Made by a program: the position numbers and the translations under genes
In this document: piece by piece, positions 1 to 12,099 of the stretch
How positions within the stretch are numbered: position 1 is the first letter of the stretch
Layout of the letters: each line of letters begins with the position of its first letter
Assembly (NCBI GenBank): GCA_030674185.1
Contig: JAPXFY010000026.1
Coordinates: forward strand, 33,302,167 to 33,366,166
DNA length: 64,000 nt
Source: Monoplex corrugatus
Lineage: Eukaryota > Mollusca > Gastropoda > Littorinimorpha > Ranellidae
Direction of reading: 5' to 3'
The notes under the pieces: generated by a model
The model's database searches: none
Seen by the model: the letters and a program-made list of their open reading frames with translations, nothing else
What the model was told of the DNA's origin: nothing

Positions 1-1
1 C

Positions 2-919
2 TGGTTGATTAGCTGTCTGTCAGTGACTGGTAATGCATTCTGTTTTGTTGCACGTTTGTGTGCCAGAAACACATTATCAAGTGGTTTTAGTGTGTTTGTC
101 ATGAATCTGACCATGGCTGATTTTCTAATGGGTGTTTACGTGGCTATCATTGGAGTGGCTGATGAACTGTTTCGTGGTAGATATATCTTCTATGATGACA
201 TTTGGATGAGCAGTGCTGCCTGTAAAGTGGCAGGATTTCTGTCTCTGTTGTCCAGTGAAGTATCAGCACTGATCATCTGGTTTATCACTCTCGATCGTTT
301 TCTTGTTCTGCACTTTCCATTCAGTTCCTTACGATTTGAGAGAACATCAGCAGCAATGGCTTGTCTGATGACTTGGTTGGTTGGCGTGTTTCTTGCCATA
401 TTGCCTCTTCTTCCAGTGACGTCACACTGGAGTTTCTACAGTCAAACAGGTATTTGTATTCCTCTGACAGTCACAAAACATAATTTTAAAGGACGAGTAT
501 ATTCATTCAGTATATTAATCGTTTTTAATTTTATTTTGTTCTTACTAATCTCCACAGGTCAAGCTTTCATCTACTGGTCAGTGCAGAAGAACGTACTGAA
601 AACTAACACGACTAAAGTTTCTCATGACATGACTATAGCTCAAAGGTTGATCAGTGTGGCTGTAACAGATTTCATGTGTTGGTTTCCCATTGGTCTGTGT
701 GGACTGTTGTCTACAGCTGGAATATCCATCCCTGGAGAAGTGAACGTGGCCTTGGCTATCTTCATCCTGCCCTTGAACTCAGCACTTAATCCTTTCATGT
801 ATACCTTCAACATTTTGTCAGCTAAGCGAAGAAAATTAAACGAAGCGAAACTTCTCCAATGGTTGGAATCCCACGGTAATTTACTTGACAGTCAGCGTAA
901 AGACTGTGTGATGGAATAA
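2..919 (+). CDS. GRL101-like receptor A, left copy, C-terminal seven-helix part (5' partial)
   Basis: This is the transmembrane half of a rhodopsin-like receptor of the leucine-rich-repeat (LGR/GRL101-like) group, expected in the plasma membrane and coupling to G proteins. The frame is open from the window edge, so the listed start is not a true start; the ectodomain lies upstream of the window. Seven hydrophobic segments are visible. TM1 starts at WLISCLSVTGNAFCF, TM3 ends in LDRF (Asp codon at 292, a DRY variant), TM6 has CWFP (about 676-687) and TM7 has NPFMY (about 788). The C-terminal tail of about 40 residues is rich in Lys, Arg and Glu. All canonical activation motifs are kept. The right-arm copy (45,579-46,495) is almost identical but has two frame breaks here. 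No ligand can be inferred. Confidence 0.85.
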   Translation, partial: WLISCLSVTGNAFCFVARLCARNTLSSGFSVFVMNLTMADFLMGVYVAIIGVADELFRGRYIFYDDIWMSSAACKVAGFLSLLSSEVSALIIWFITLDRFLVLHFPFSSLRFERTSAAMACLMTWLVGVFLAILPLLPVTSHWSFYSQTGICIPLTVTKHNFKGRVYSFSILIVFNFILFLLISTGQAFIYWSVQKNVLKTNTTKVSHDMTIAQRLISVAVTDFMCWFPIGLCGLLSTAGISIPGEVNVALAIFILPLNSALNPFMYTFNILSAKRRKLNEAKLLQWLESHGNLLDSQRKDCVME

Positions 920-1657
920 CTGACATTCGTTACAAGCACCACTGTGGACACGAAACAGTTTATTGTGTCCCGTCATCTGTGACAGTACGTACGTAGTGGA
1001 CATTAAGTTTCCACAAGTCACCCTTTGGCCCTGTCCAGTCCACTCTACCTACAGCTTCTTGTCTTGTTTTTATTCTGTTGATCACTCCTCTGTTGACATA
1101 TATGTATGGTTTTTCACTTATGAATAATGGTCTCTTTTTCTTGATGTAGTATGTTGCCAACACCTCTGTCTAACAGCTCATGATTTCTTTCTTTTTCTCC
1201 AGTGTGTTTCTTATCTGCATTTACTGGCTTGAGCAGTGACAAGTCTTTGCCTTGTTGAAGAAGTTGGATACTCCCGTCTCCAGAAGTCCACTCTGGCTAA
1301 TGGCCCATGTAGAAGAAGATATCCAAACCTTCACTACTTTGAGGCGATACCTGTTTGCAGAAAACTGTTCTGTGGTAAACCTTGGAAAAAAAAACTGGAG
1401 CTAAATCCCTTAAGTTAGTATAGGTCTGTCTCTAGCTCCCCTCTGCTAACTCATGCCATGACATAGACATCAAACTGTACTGAAGCTAGCCTTTCGCTTA
1501 GTTCACATTGATGCCATGCAGAAGATGGGCGGCTGAGGGATGATAATAGTAATAATTTCATTATCATATGGCGCTAAATATTGACAATTCAAATCACAGT
1601 GCGCCCACCCGCCAGACATACACATAGGATGAACGTAGACCACATTACAACACGCGG
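920..1657. other. Receptor A 3' flank shared by both arms
   Basis: No gene is supported. The stretch is the reverse complement of about 44,960-45,578, with small indels. Short open frames at 960-1,163 (-) and 1,236-1,418 (+) have loose counterparts in the right arm, but their products are not conserved in frame. It may contain 3' UTR sequence of receptor A. Confidence 0.6.
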
Positions 1658-1695
1658 AACACACACACACACACACACGCACGCGCGCGCGCGCC

Positions 1696-1728
<33 letters not shown>
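1658..1728. repeat. (CA)n microsatellite in L2 3' tail
   Basis: An imperfect CA tract with a short CG-rich core. It sits at the 3' side of the minus-strand L2 fragment that follows, matching the GT tract at 44,560-44,860 in the right arm. Confidence 0.85.
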
Positions 1729-1731
<3 letters not shown>

Positions 1732-1739
1732 GTTGGAAA

Positions 1740-2880
1740 GAGGCAGTTGCAGAATTCTTTGTCCGGCATAGAATTGGGGTTTTAAATTGGATTTAAAAGC
1801 AAAATGAGTAGGTGATAGACGAAAGGAGAATGGAAGTTTATTTCAGCCAGGTGGTCACAAACAGCAAACGAACGCTGGCCAACAGTTGATATTTTAAATC
1901 TAGAATCTAAAGGGAAAGATTATCTGAAGATGAGGGCAGATGTGTACGAATATCAAGGTTGTCACAAAGGTATGATGGAGCAGACTGCTGAATAGATTTG
2001 TGACACAAGATATCCAGCTTATAATCAGTTCTGTTCAAAATATGGAATCAGTGCAGAGAGTGAAGGAAAGGGCTGACATGATCAAATGTTTTCTTTCTGA
2101 AGACGAGACGAGGAGCTGAGTTTTGTATGCGTTGCAGGCAGAGGAGAGAAGAACTGGTAGTCCAGAAATGAGAGCGTTACAGTAATCAAGACGATATGAA
2201 ATAAGAGATGTCACAATCTTTGATGAAACCTCAGTTGGAAGATACGTTCGAATGTAACCGAGTCTGATCATAGTACGATTGGCAGGTCTGCGTTAGAAAC
2301 TTCTGCATAAAAAGAGTGTTACCGATGGTCACTCCAGGTTCTTGATAGAATCAGAGAGAAGGACGATGTTGTCACCTAGCTAGATGGTATTCAGTGAAAT
2401 TGAGGCAAGTTGTTTTTGGTGCCTACAAGCATGGCTTTAATTTCGTTAACATTTAATTGTAGTTTATTTTGTGTCATCCCGTTCTGCATATAACGTAGCA
2501 GCTGGATGCTTCTGAGATAAGGCACGTGATGTTTTCAGGGGTGGTGCTATTCTGAAGTTAAGAGTCATGTGTTGGCTAGGCGTGAGGTATAAAGGGTGAA
2601 TAGGATAGGCCCTAGCCCAGAACCCCAAGGAACTCCGCAAGAAAGCCTGACAGGCATCAGACTGACTTCCGTTGACGGGAACTGACTGAAAGCAATTAGA
2701 GAGATTGGGGGAGAACCAAGAAAGAGCAATACCGTCAATTCCAAACGTTTGTTTAAGACGAAAGAGAACGATGGAGTAGTCAGTGATATCAAAGGCAGCA
2801 GACACATCGAGGATTGTTAAGAGATAAATTTTACTAGCATCAGAAGGATGAAGACGTTCATTGACCATGATGAGGGTGGG
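1740..2880 (-). mobile_element. Degenerate L2/CR1-type LINE fragment (RT)
   Basis: The minus strand encodes broken pieces of a non-LTR reverse transcriptase. They include the LDVSAAFDITDYSI block (motif A type, AAFDTIDH in intact copies), GIDGIALSWF, a decayed PQGSxLGP-like block and the C-terminal region. The same fragment lies in the other arm at 43,425-44,530, so it predates the inverted duplication. Frameshifts and stops make it inactive. Confidence 0.8.
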
Positions 2881-3840
2881 AGGGGCAGTGGGGGGGGAGT
2901 GGAAAGGGATCTATTGCTATGGACACCTGTAGATTGTACATGTCACTGTACCAAGGATTGCACTATGGACAGGCCACTCCAGCATTGCTTTAGACAACAC
3001 AGGAAGCTGCAGTAAGCTGGTCATGTGTTTCATTGCTTGACTGGCACAGACCGCGCGGGGAGTGACAGGTTGCTTCTGACTGTTACACAGATCCGTGGAT
3101 CTCCACAGACAGCTGCCACCTACATTATACTGGACATGCCCAAGTCAGTAGGATGCTGTATCACCACAGTTCACATTCTCCACTTGATGAGGGGTGCTTA
3201 TGGTGAATTCTTGACAAGTGATTCAACATTTGTGTACCAGGCAAACAAAAACAAAAATGGAGCACTTCAGTTTTCAAGCTAGACATTAGAAATATAAAAA
3301 CCTGTGTTTGGGTCTTTTTCCCTCTACCAGGGGGCGCCATGCCTTTTGCCATTCAAAGACCCTTGATATGACTGTTTCACATATGAACCGCATGTGGATT
3401 TGCGTTATCCCTGACCCTTACATTGTAAAGGGCTAACTATGGGTTAGCAATTCCACATTGACGGTTTTGTTTGAGGAAAACACAACGTGGTTGTCTATTG
3501 ACCCATGATGCTCAGCACACCTGAGTCAGTTGTCTTCACAAGGCACAGCGCATACGCACAGGCACTTCGGAAAATGTCAATGTGGGGTCTTTTACACGAC
3601 AACCAATACTTAATGTATATTTCAATTTTGACGGGTTCTTGCAGGCCTACACATGCTCTAAACGCGGCAGCTTGTATCGTCTTCACAACTTTGACAGGCA
3701 CGAAAAGAAAAAAAAGTTACAAAGAGGATCATCCCACTGAACCTCACAAAGACTGGTCATGTATCTACTGGCATCTGTCCTGCAACAGCTCGAACAGTAC
3801 CGGTTACACGAGATCAATAGAGTTCATTTGATACGATTTT
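2881..3840. other. Non-coding block, largely shared by both arms
   Basis: Bases of about 2,900-3,685 match the reverse complement of about 42,415-43,160. No domain is recognised in the short open frames at 3,025-3,282, 3,161-3,352 or 3,505-3,831. Homology to the other arm stops near 3,685, where left-specific DNA begins. Confidence 0.5.
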
Positions 3841-3990
3841 ACGTATGGTATTTTCTAAATGTCTTTTAGACTGCAAGGATAATGGTGAACTTGGTTTTTA
3901 ACTGTTGTTTTCTTTTTAACTTAAACTTGGGAGTCGTTTTTAACGTGGTGTTAGCCCTGATATAGCTGTAGTAGTCGGCTGGGCTATAAG

Positions 3991-4352
3991 CAGTCATCAT
4001 CATCATCATCAGGTGCCCTGCCGCATGGCGTTGGCGACCATGGACTTCCAGCCATCTTTATCTCTCGTTGCTCCTAGCATCTCCCCCACCCTCCTCATCC
4101 CCAGCCACTCTGCAAGTCCGTCCAGCATTCTCTCCCTGGGTCTACCTGGCGCTCACTTTCCCTCCAGTTTTCCCGTCGTGACCAGGTGCTCCAAATCCTC
4201 CTTCCTCATAAAATGACCTATAAATGTTGCTTGTCTTTTCCTAGTCTTCCTTATGAGTGATCTACTTGGTCTGCCTCCATCAAGACTGTCTCGTTTGTTT
4301 TCTTTGCTGTCCATGGAACTCTCAACATTCTTCTGAGAAACCACATCTCGGC
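3991..4352 (-). mobile_element. RTE-like LINE, 5'-truncated 3' end
   Basis: The minus strand encodes the C-terminal tail of the RTE-like element seen at 5,770-7,840: RKRQATFIGHFMRK, then LEHLVTTGKLEGK, then the element's last bases. It ends in a (CAT)n run at 3,991-4,010, the family's usual tail. The 5' truncation is near 4,352. It is a dead-on-arrival copy. Confidence 0.85.
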
Positions 4353-4995
4353 AATATGAACCTGAATCTGAACAGAACAGGATCCACAGGATCTAAACTG
4401 AGTTTCTTTGCCTGTACCTTGTGATGTTTGATTTCAAACGTTACTTGGAGCCCACCCACCACGTCCATGCTACAAGAAGTAGACAAAGAGCAAGAAGATG
4501 CTAGAACACCAGAGGCAACTGGGGGGCTGTAGTAGTAACTGCGAAGAAGGCCTGAAGTCAGGACAGGAAACTTTTGTACAAAAACCTGACACAACAGCAA
4601 AGGCAGAGATGTAGTTTACCTAGAGCTGAGGATCTGGCTCATGGGCACCAGGGAGTGCCTACACGCTGGGGGGTCCTGAATGTCACACGTCTGGGAGCCA
4701 GACCTCTTCCAAATCCCTCTAGAGTTCAGTCTGAGTCTGTGAGGAGCTTACTTACCGTTTGTTGCCACAGGGAGGCACTACGTAGGGCTTGCTGATGGAG
4801 AGGCTATGTACTGACAGAGACAGACTTGACGCAACTCTGCTTTCCTTTTCGCATAGCTGCAAACAACAATATTAGGCAGTGATGCGGGCTGAAAGCGAGA
4901 GGTGACAATCACACAGTCACTAGCCATGATACTAGACACGTGGCATCAGTGTTTAAGACAAACGTCAGACATGATGAAACTCTCGATTGAGGCGT
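4353..4995. other. No recognised content
   Basis: Left-arm-specific DNA. The short open frames at 4,322-4,600 (-) and 4,574-4,795 (+) show no family signature. No RNA gene or repeat structure was recognised. Confidence 0.4.
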
Positions 4996-5034
4996 CTGTA
5001 CGTGTGTGTGTGTGAGTGTGTGTGCGCGCGCGCG

Positions 5035-5112
<78 letters not shown>
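4996..5112. repeat. (GT)n microsatellite
   Basis: A GT tract with a short GCGCGC core, longest between 5,038 and 5,110. Long Cys-Val and His-Thr open frames here come from the repeat and are not genes. Confidence 0.95.
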
Positions 5113-5257
5113 CTCACGTTGATATTGTTACTTTGTGGGTTCCCATTGTCGACACCGTTTTTTTTTTTTTTAAAGATAAACTCGAATTTACGGCGTGTCA
5201 CTGTTTTAAAAGGAATGGTTTCGTGCGGCGTTGTGGTGGTAGTGATTGTATGGTGAT

Positions 5258-5326
5258 GTGTAGTAGTTTGGTGATGGTGATGGTGATAGTGATGGTGATG
5301 GTGATGGTGATGGTGATGGTGATGGA
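5258..5326. repeat. (GATGGT)n microsatellite
   Basis: Imperfect hexamer repeat of GGTGAT type. Poly-His frames on the minus strand result from it. Confidence 0.9.
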
Positions 5327-5396
5327 CATGTGCTTGTCCCATACACCTTGACAGAGACACAGACACAGGTGTATTGATACGCACACCGTACACTAG

Positions 5397-5490
5397 GGCG
5401 TATAGAGCCTGCACACTGAGAACCCTTCCCTATTACAGCAAGAGCTGGACAATTTACATGCGTCAAGAGCATTGCCTCAAAAGCGTGTGT
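5397..5490 (+). mobile_element. Short LINE RT C-terminal fragment next to GT tract
   Basis: About 90 bases nearly identical to the reverse complement of 8,712-8,795. The translated frame resembles the conserved LINE segment ALLYGSESWT...RQE..L. It stops at a short GT-rich stretch, as does its inverted partner, which stops at a CA tract. Confidence 0.6.
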
Positions 5491-5769
5491 GTGAGTATGT
5501 GTGTGTGTACACTAACATACACACCCAAAACAGGGTGAGAGAAAAACCATGGCAAAAAAAACCCAACAAAACCAAACAACAACAACAAAACAGTCATCTT
5601 CCAACACGGCTGTGCTGAAGACAAGGAAGTCTGCATCCTTCATGTCTAATTCAAGAAGTTTATTGATTAACATTATGGTCATTATCGCAAGCGTGCTTTA
5701 AACTCAGCAGCAACAAAAGCTAACAGCCGACATCAACGGGAACGATACCAGTCCATCATTATCGTCCTA

Positions 5770-7840
5770 TACTGACAAACTAAACCTTGGAGTCTTAAAG
5801 TCAGATGAAATGATACGTCAAAATTTTAATGTACATGTTCAAAACAAATTCAATGCTCTGGAAGACGTTGGTGACAGTGAGGAACAATGGACAAAGTTGA
5901 GAAGTTCTATAAATGAAGCTTGTGAAGAAATCCCTAAGGCAAATAGAAAAGCAAAAAACAGCTGGATGACTAATGAAATTTTGGGCCTGATGGAGGAAAG
6001 GAGGAAGGCAAAGAGAAACGAGGAAATATACAGGAAGATAAACAAAGAAATCAGGTATAGGTGCAATGAAGCTAAGGAAGCTTGGCTGAACACAAAATGC
6101 AAAGAGATAGAAGAACGACACAAAATGGATCCTCAGGGTATGTACAGACGAATTGAAGAAATTGTCCACAGGAAAAATACATGCACATCAACTGGTTGCT
6201 TAAAATCGAAAGATGGCACGCTTATCATGGAAAAAGACAAAATATTAGACAGATGGGGAGAGTACATTAAAGACCTTTTTGAAGATGACAGAAACGAAGA
6301 ACACATTATAAAAAAAAACTTTGAAGGACCACCCATAATGAAAGATGAAGTTAGAGCAGCACTGAAAAAGATGAAACCAGGAAAAGCCCCAGGACCAGAC
6401 AACATTACTACAGAGATGATTGAAGCCCTGGAGGAATTTGGCATAGAAAAAATAACAGTCCTCCTAAATGAAATTTATGACACTGGAAAAATCCCCAAAG
6501 ATATGTCAAAATCAATTTTCATTGCACTTCCAAAGAAGACAGGGGCTATAGAATGCGAACTCCATCGGACAATCAGTTTGATGAGTCATGTAACAAAAAT
6601 CCTGTTAAGAATAATCATGATGAGGACAAGGAATAGAATCAAAAGAGAAATAGCAGATGAACAGTGTGGATTTGTGGAGGGGAAAGGAACTATTAATGCC
6701 ATATACATCTTAAGAACTATCATAGAGAGGTCAATTGAGATGAATAAGGATTTGTATTTATGCTTTGTTGACTATACCAAGGCTTTCGATCGGGTACGAC
6801 ATGATGAATTGATCAACCAACTGGAGAGACTCAAATGTCGATGGAAAAGATATACGAATAATCAGGAATATGTACTGGGAACAAACAGCTGCAATGAGAA
6901 TAGAAAACAATATAAGCTTTTTTCAAAACATCAAAAGAGGAGTCAGACAGGGTTGTGTTTTTCACCAGATCTGTTTTCACTATATAGCGAAAACATCATG
7001 AGAAACCTAGAAGAAGACCCTGGATTAAAGGTTGGAGGGAAAATGATAAACAACATTCGGTACGCAGATGACACCGTGCTAATTGCAGAAAGTGAAAGGG
7101 ACCTACAAAACCTTGTGAATATACTAGAAACAGAAAGCAAAGGTAAGGGGTTGGAACTGAACAGCAGGAAGACTGAAGTCATGGTGATCAATAAAAAACA
7201 TGAAATCCCCTCCTGCAAAATAACAGCAAATGGCACAACCTTGACACAGATTAATAAGTTCAAATACCTGGGAATGGTCATTTCATCAGGCGGCAGATGC
7301 ACATCGGAAATAGCTGGCAGAATCGGCCAAGCCAAAACAGCATTCAAGAAGATGACAAGCATTCTTACCAACAAATGCCTATCAATTAACATCAGAAAGA
7401 AAGTCCTTGAATGTTATGTAGAACCAATACTGTTGTACGGATGCGAGGCGTGGACAGTCAGCAAGCAAAGCCAGAGCAGGATCGAGGCAGCCGAGATGTG
7501 GTTTCTCAGAAAAATGTTGAGAGTTTCATGGACAGCAAAGAAAACAAACGAGACAGTCTTGATGGAGGCAGATCACTCATAAGGAAGATTAGGAAAAGAC
7601 AAGCAACATTTATAGGCCATTTTATGAGGAAGGGGATTTGGAGCACCTAGTCACAACGGGAAAGCTGGAGGGAAAGAGAGCACCAGGTAGACCCAGGGAT
7701 AGAATGCTGGACGGACTTGCAGAGCGCCTGGGGATGAGGAGGGTGGGGGAGATGCTGGGGGCAACGAGAGATAGAGATGGTTGGAAGTCCATGGTCGCCA
7801 ACGCCATGCGGCAGGGCACCTGATGATGATGATGATGACT
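5770..7840 (+). mobile_element. RTE-like non-LTR retrotransposon, decayed, 5'-truncated
   Basis: Open frame 5,810-7,582 (590 codons) encodes most of a reverse transcriptase. Visible parts are KKMKPGKAPGPDNI, EQCGFVEGKGT, FVDYTKAFDRVRHDELI (motif A) and NIRYADDTVLIAES (catalytic YADD near 7,063). They are followed by LYGCEAWTVSKQ and a C-terminal region that continues in other frames over 7,560-7,823. No endonuclease domain is present. Two offsetting single-base shifts scramble about 6,838-6,955, where RGVRQGCVFSPDLF would be expected, and a further shift near 7,530-7,560 splits the C-terminus. The element ends in a (GAT)n tail at about 7,822-7,838. Clade placement as RTE-like is from motif style only. 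It is left-arm specific. Confidence 0.85.
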
Positions 7841-8480
7841 GACGTAGACAGTCAGTAATGGCTGTGTATCCTCAGGGATTTCTTGCACAGTAGTCATCGA
7901 AGGTGAAAGGGATGGTAAAGGTCAGCGGTGATGGTGATTTATCATTATCATCATCGTTATCATCGTCGTCATTATTACCATCATTACCTTGTTTAACGGT
8001 TGTCCCTTTCGTTCTCATGCTGGACAACAACCATCGCTATCAAGTTTCATTGAAATCCACGCACACGCTTCCAGTCAAGGCTGCTGCTTTTGTCCATTGA
8101 AGAAAAAGACACACGTTGCATTACTTATACATAAAGTGTTAAAAACACAGAATGCCGTTGATAAACAACGTGGTTGTTTTTCAATTATTGTGACTGTGAC
8201 GTTCTCCTGAATCAGCTTCGTTTGTATGAAGTTTTTGTGTGTTTGTTCACTCTCTCTCTCTCTCAGAAGGTGCCAGAGATTACTGAATGAAGTTCGAGCA
8301 TTCGTGTTTACTTTTTGGACAAAAGTGGATGCGTTCTGCATCAACTCACCAAACGGATTCTGGTCTGTATTTGTGAGGAAGTGTTTTCTGATTCTAGACA
8401 AAGACATGCCAGAATTTGTCCTTTGACAAGAAAATGTATTATTCATTTTTTCCCCGACACATCTTTCTTCTAGATTTCCC
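7841..8480. other. No recognised gene
   Basis: Contains short ATC-rich runs near 7,935-7,985 and a CT run near 8,252. Open frames at 7,903-8,100 and 8,226-8,426 have no recognisable family. Confidence 0.4.
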
Positions 8481-8485
8481 GCGTT

Positions 8486-8621
8486 CGCACACACACACGC
8501 ACACGCGCACACACGCACACGCACGCACATACATACACACACACATACACAATACACAATACACAAACACACACGCACACACACACGCACACACACACAC
8601 ACACAACACACACGCACACAC

Positions 8622-8672
<51 letters not shown>

Positions 8673-8711
8673 CACACACACACACTCACACACACTCACA
8701 CACACGCTTTT
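8486..8711. repeat. (CA)n microsatellite
   Basis: About 225 bases of interrupted CA dinucleotides with CG and TACA variants. The Cys-Val and His-Thr frames here are artefacts. Confidence 0.95.
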
Positions 8712-9830
8712 GAGGCAGTGCTCTTGACGCATGTAAATTGTCCAGCTCTCGCTGTAATAGGGAAGGGTTCTCAGTGTGCAGGCTCTATATGCCCTAATCT
8801 CGATGGCTGTGGTAGCTTGTTATTTTTCCACTCTCTTGGACAGCTTGGCCATCGCAGAAGCAGCTTTTCCTGTTTGCCTGTTGAGCCCTGGGTGGAGGGA
8901 CAGGTTACTGGAGACTGTCAACCCCAGGCATATGAAGTCATTTACGTCCTCCAGGGTATGATCGCCAGTGCTGATGCTAGGGTCTTTGCTGACGTTCTGG
9001 CCCATGATCTTTGTCTTCTTCAGACTGATGATAGCGCCAATCTTTTGGCAAGTATGCGCTATGGAGCTGACTAGCCTCTAGAGACCAGACTGGGTAAATT
9101 GTCAAGACGTCACCATCAGTAGAGTGTAACTCCCGGATCACGACTTGACACACTTTGGTCCTTGCTCTGTAGGGTACACGATTAAAGAGCTTTCATCGGA
9201 CCTAGTATGTATATACGTTCTGTCATCAGATGCTGTCAAGGCCTGCGACAATACGAGGTAGAAAAAGACCTCAAAGAGCGTTGGGGTGAGAATGTAGCCC
9301 TGCTTCATTCCATTTTCAATAAGGAATGGCTTTGAAGATGATCCATTACATTGCATTGACTCCCTGCACGCTGCCATGGAAAGAGAAATAAAATTCAGCA
9401 GCTTCAGTAGGCATCCAATCTTTTACAGTCGAAAGCTTTGGTCAGGTCGATGAAGACAACGTGTAAAGGCTGCCGATTCTTCTCCTGTTGGTACCTTAGT
9501 AAGAAAAGATCAGGTCGACGATGGATCTCCCTGCCCTGAAGCCACATTGGGACTCGAGATAGAAGCGATATGTTAGTGGCTGCAGCCTCTTCAGAACCAC
9601 TCAGGCAAAACCCTCGCGGACGGTGCTGAGCAGATATATACCTCTGTAATTATGGCAGTCGTTTGCGATCTCCCTTATTCATATAAAGCTTGATGACATT
9701 TCGCATGTCTTGGGAACTGATCTGTCCTCTCAGCACTGACAGAGTAACTCGTGAAGATGGCTCAGAAGCAATGGTTTCCCGCACTGAATCACATTAGCAG
9801 CGATGTCGTCTTTGTCAGGTGTCTTGCTGT
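8712..9830 (-). mobile_element. Degenerate LINE reverse transcriptase fragment
   Basis: The minus strand carries scattered RT segments. GSSSKPFLIENGMKQGY is near 9,300 (the RQGC-type motif preceding the catalytic loop). A decayed FTKAFD block is near 9,430. A C-terminal block (GDHTLEDVNDFICLG) is near 8,950, and a LYGSESWT-like segment is near 8,750. The element breaks off at the CA tract. Many frameshifts make it clearly inactive. Confidence 0.75.
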
Positions 9831-10170
9831 GAGCAAGTGAGTCGATATACGTATTAGAATAATGATTAAGTATGTACGGTATTTGAACCCTTTCACTACC
9901 ATCAACTTAACCATCAACTTAAACACTCCTTAGCCTAAGTGGTTGATCTCATAGCATATTGCATGTTTCATATTTCCTTTCTCCATGTTACCTCAAAGTG
10001 ATGTTTTGACCAAAACAAAACAAAAATCAGACGCATAAGAACTGTTTCAGATTCATGTAAATGTGATCCTCTAAAAGTTTCAATCTGTAAAGGTTCAGTG
10101 TTCTCTGTATTTCAACAAATGAGTGAAAGTGTTGTACATGAAATGATGTCTAATCACTCTTGAAATAGAA
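9831..10170. other. No recognised content
   Basis: AT-rich stretch between two LINE fragments. No open frame or repeat was recognised. Confidence 0.4.
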
Positions 10171-11490
10171 ACCGGACCAAATAATCTGAAAATAATTAGA
10201 CCTGTTTTAAATCTACCTCTCATTTCAAAACTCCTTGAGAAGGAAGTATCGTTACAACTAATGAATCATCTCGCTAACAATGGTTTATTTAAGATCTATC
10301 AGTCAGAATGTCGGAAGGATGTCAGCACACAAATTGCAATTTCGAATGTCTTAGATGGTCTTCTTACAAACGTAGATGAGAAACAAGACTGTCGTATTGC
10401 TCTGCTTAATGTCAGTACAGCATTCGATAGGCTTGATCGTTCCGTTTTACTGAAAAGACTAGAAGCTACATTTGGGATTCAGGACACTGTACTAAATGGG
10501 TTTGTGTCTTATGTCAATGAATACTCCAAATCCATCATTGTAATGTTAATCTACTCCCTCTCCTTACCCTCTTGTGTATGGTATACCACAAGGCTCTGTT
10601 CTGAAACCTGAATTGCTTACAATGTATTCACAGCCTCTTCCTGATATGATTGCACTACATGACAGTGAGTTTCATAACTGTACAGATGACACACACACAA
10701 CTGTCCAAAAGTTCTTCACCAGACGACTTCCCCTCAAAGCAGCGTTCAAATGCATTGACAATGTGTTGTCCTGGATGGACAACAGCAAACTGAAGCTAAA
10801 CACACAACAAAACAGAAGTGATGCCTGTCAGCATTACTTCTCAACGTAAACTGGTGTTCGTTAATGGGTGTGCAATTGTTGATATTACAAATATTTTATT
10901 CCAAAGCTCTGTGAAATATTTCGGAATCAAGAATAATTGAAATTTGTCTATGCAAGAACACATCAGCAATACCTGTCACAGTTCTTACCTGCATCCTAGA
11001 AGGATTGCCTCCAACAGACAGTGTCTGTCCAGAATAACATATAATCGACTTGTCTCTGCTACAGTAATATCTTGGCTAGGCTAGTTGGCTTACTAGTAAA
11101 CAAATATATCGATTGCAAAGGCTTCAGAATAGTGCAGCATGTCTAATCATGAAGAAAAGAGGGCATGGTTATGTCAGACGATTACTAGAAAAACTACACT
11201 CGTGACAAATTTAATCGTGTTGCCAATATAAAATTGTAAGCCTTGTGTATTGCCATTTTGAGACATCTTTACTACCGCACCATTCAGATCACTTCTGCAT
11301 ATATCAGACATCATGCCCCTTGCGATCCTCAAAGCGAAAGCTTCTGAAAATGCTAAAACGCAGTCTTAAATCAGCAGGTGAGTGCGTTTTCAGTTTCACC
11401 ATGCCATCTATCTGAAACTCACTGCTAGCTGATTCGAGGGATCTGCCCACTCTTTGGCATTTCAAGTCATAGTTGAAGACTTACCTATTT
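10170..11490 (+). mobile_element. Divergent L2/CR1-like LINE fragment
   Basis: Plus-strand RT remnants: a NLRPVLNLPLISKLLEK-like start, VSTAFDRLDRSVLLKRLEATFGI (motif A, intact Asp) near 10,420, YGIPQGSVLKPELLTMY near 10,580, a CTDDTHT block in place of YADDTQL near 10,680, and LSWMDNSKLKLN near 10,780. It is more divergent than the L2 copies at 30-36 kb and has several frame breaks. Confidence 0.75.
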
Positions 11491-11857
11491 ACTCTGGCCT
11501 TCCACTGTTGGTATCATATTTACTTATCTACTGATATACATTTCCACTTCTGACTGCCAGTAATGTGGGATCGTGTTATCATTCATGTATGTATGCGTTT
11601 CTGTCCATAATTTCCAGTATGTATTCATCCATGCACATTTATTGATGTATTTTGATGTGTGTGTATGTGTATGTGTAATACATTATGTACTGCACTCTCT
11701 GTCTTGTAAACTATATTATGCGCAACGAGTCCAAATGTGTTTGGAAAACAGCGATATACAAGAATCGTTTATATCATTCTTACGTACAGCCACAATCCAG
11801 CCACCTAGACAGCTGACTGAAAAAAAAAACTCAGGTGACTCAATTAAAAATACACCT

Positions 11858-11860
<3 letters not shown>
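11490..11860. other. LINE tail and arm-shared flank
   Basis: Bases from about 11,690 again match the right arm (42,120 downward). The upstream part is left-arm specific. No gene recognised. Confidence 0.4.
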
Positions 11861-11953
<93 letters not shown>

Positions 11954-11990
11954 GTGTGCGTGTGTGTCTGTGCGTGTGTGAGCGCGCACG
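11861..11990. repeat. (GT)n microsatellite shared with right arm
   Basis: About 90 uninterrupted bases of GT, then a variant GT/GC tail. The counterpart tract is at 41,787-41,960 in the right arm, in inverse orientation and with different length and interruptions. Confidence 0.95.
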
Positions 11991-12099
11991 CGATTACGTA
12001 CCTACTTACTGTGTCTGATCACACATACCATACCATGTAACGCAATGGCAGGTGATCAGTACTTACAATCGGCGGGTACCATGCAATCATTTGTTGTGG

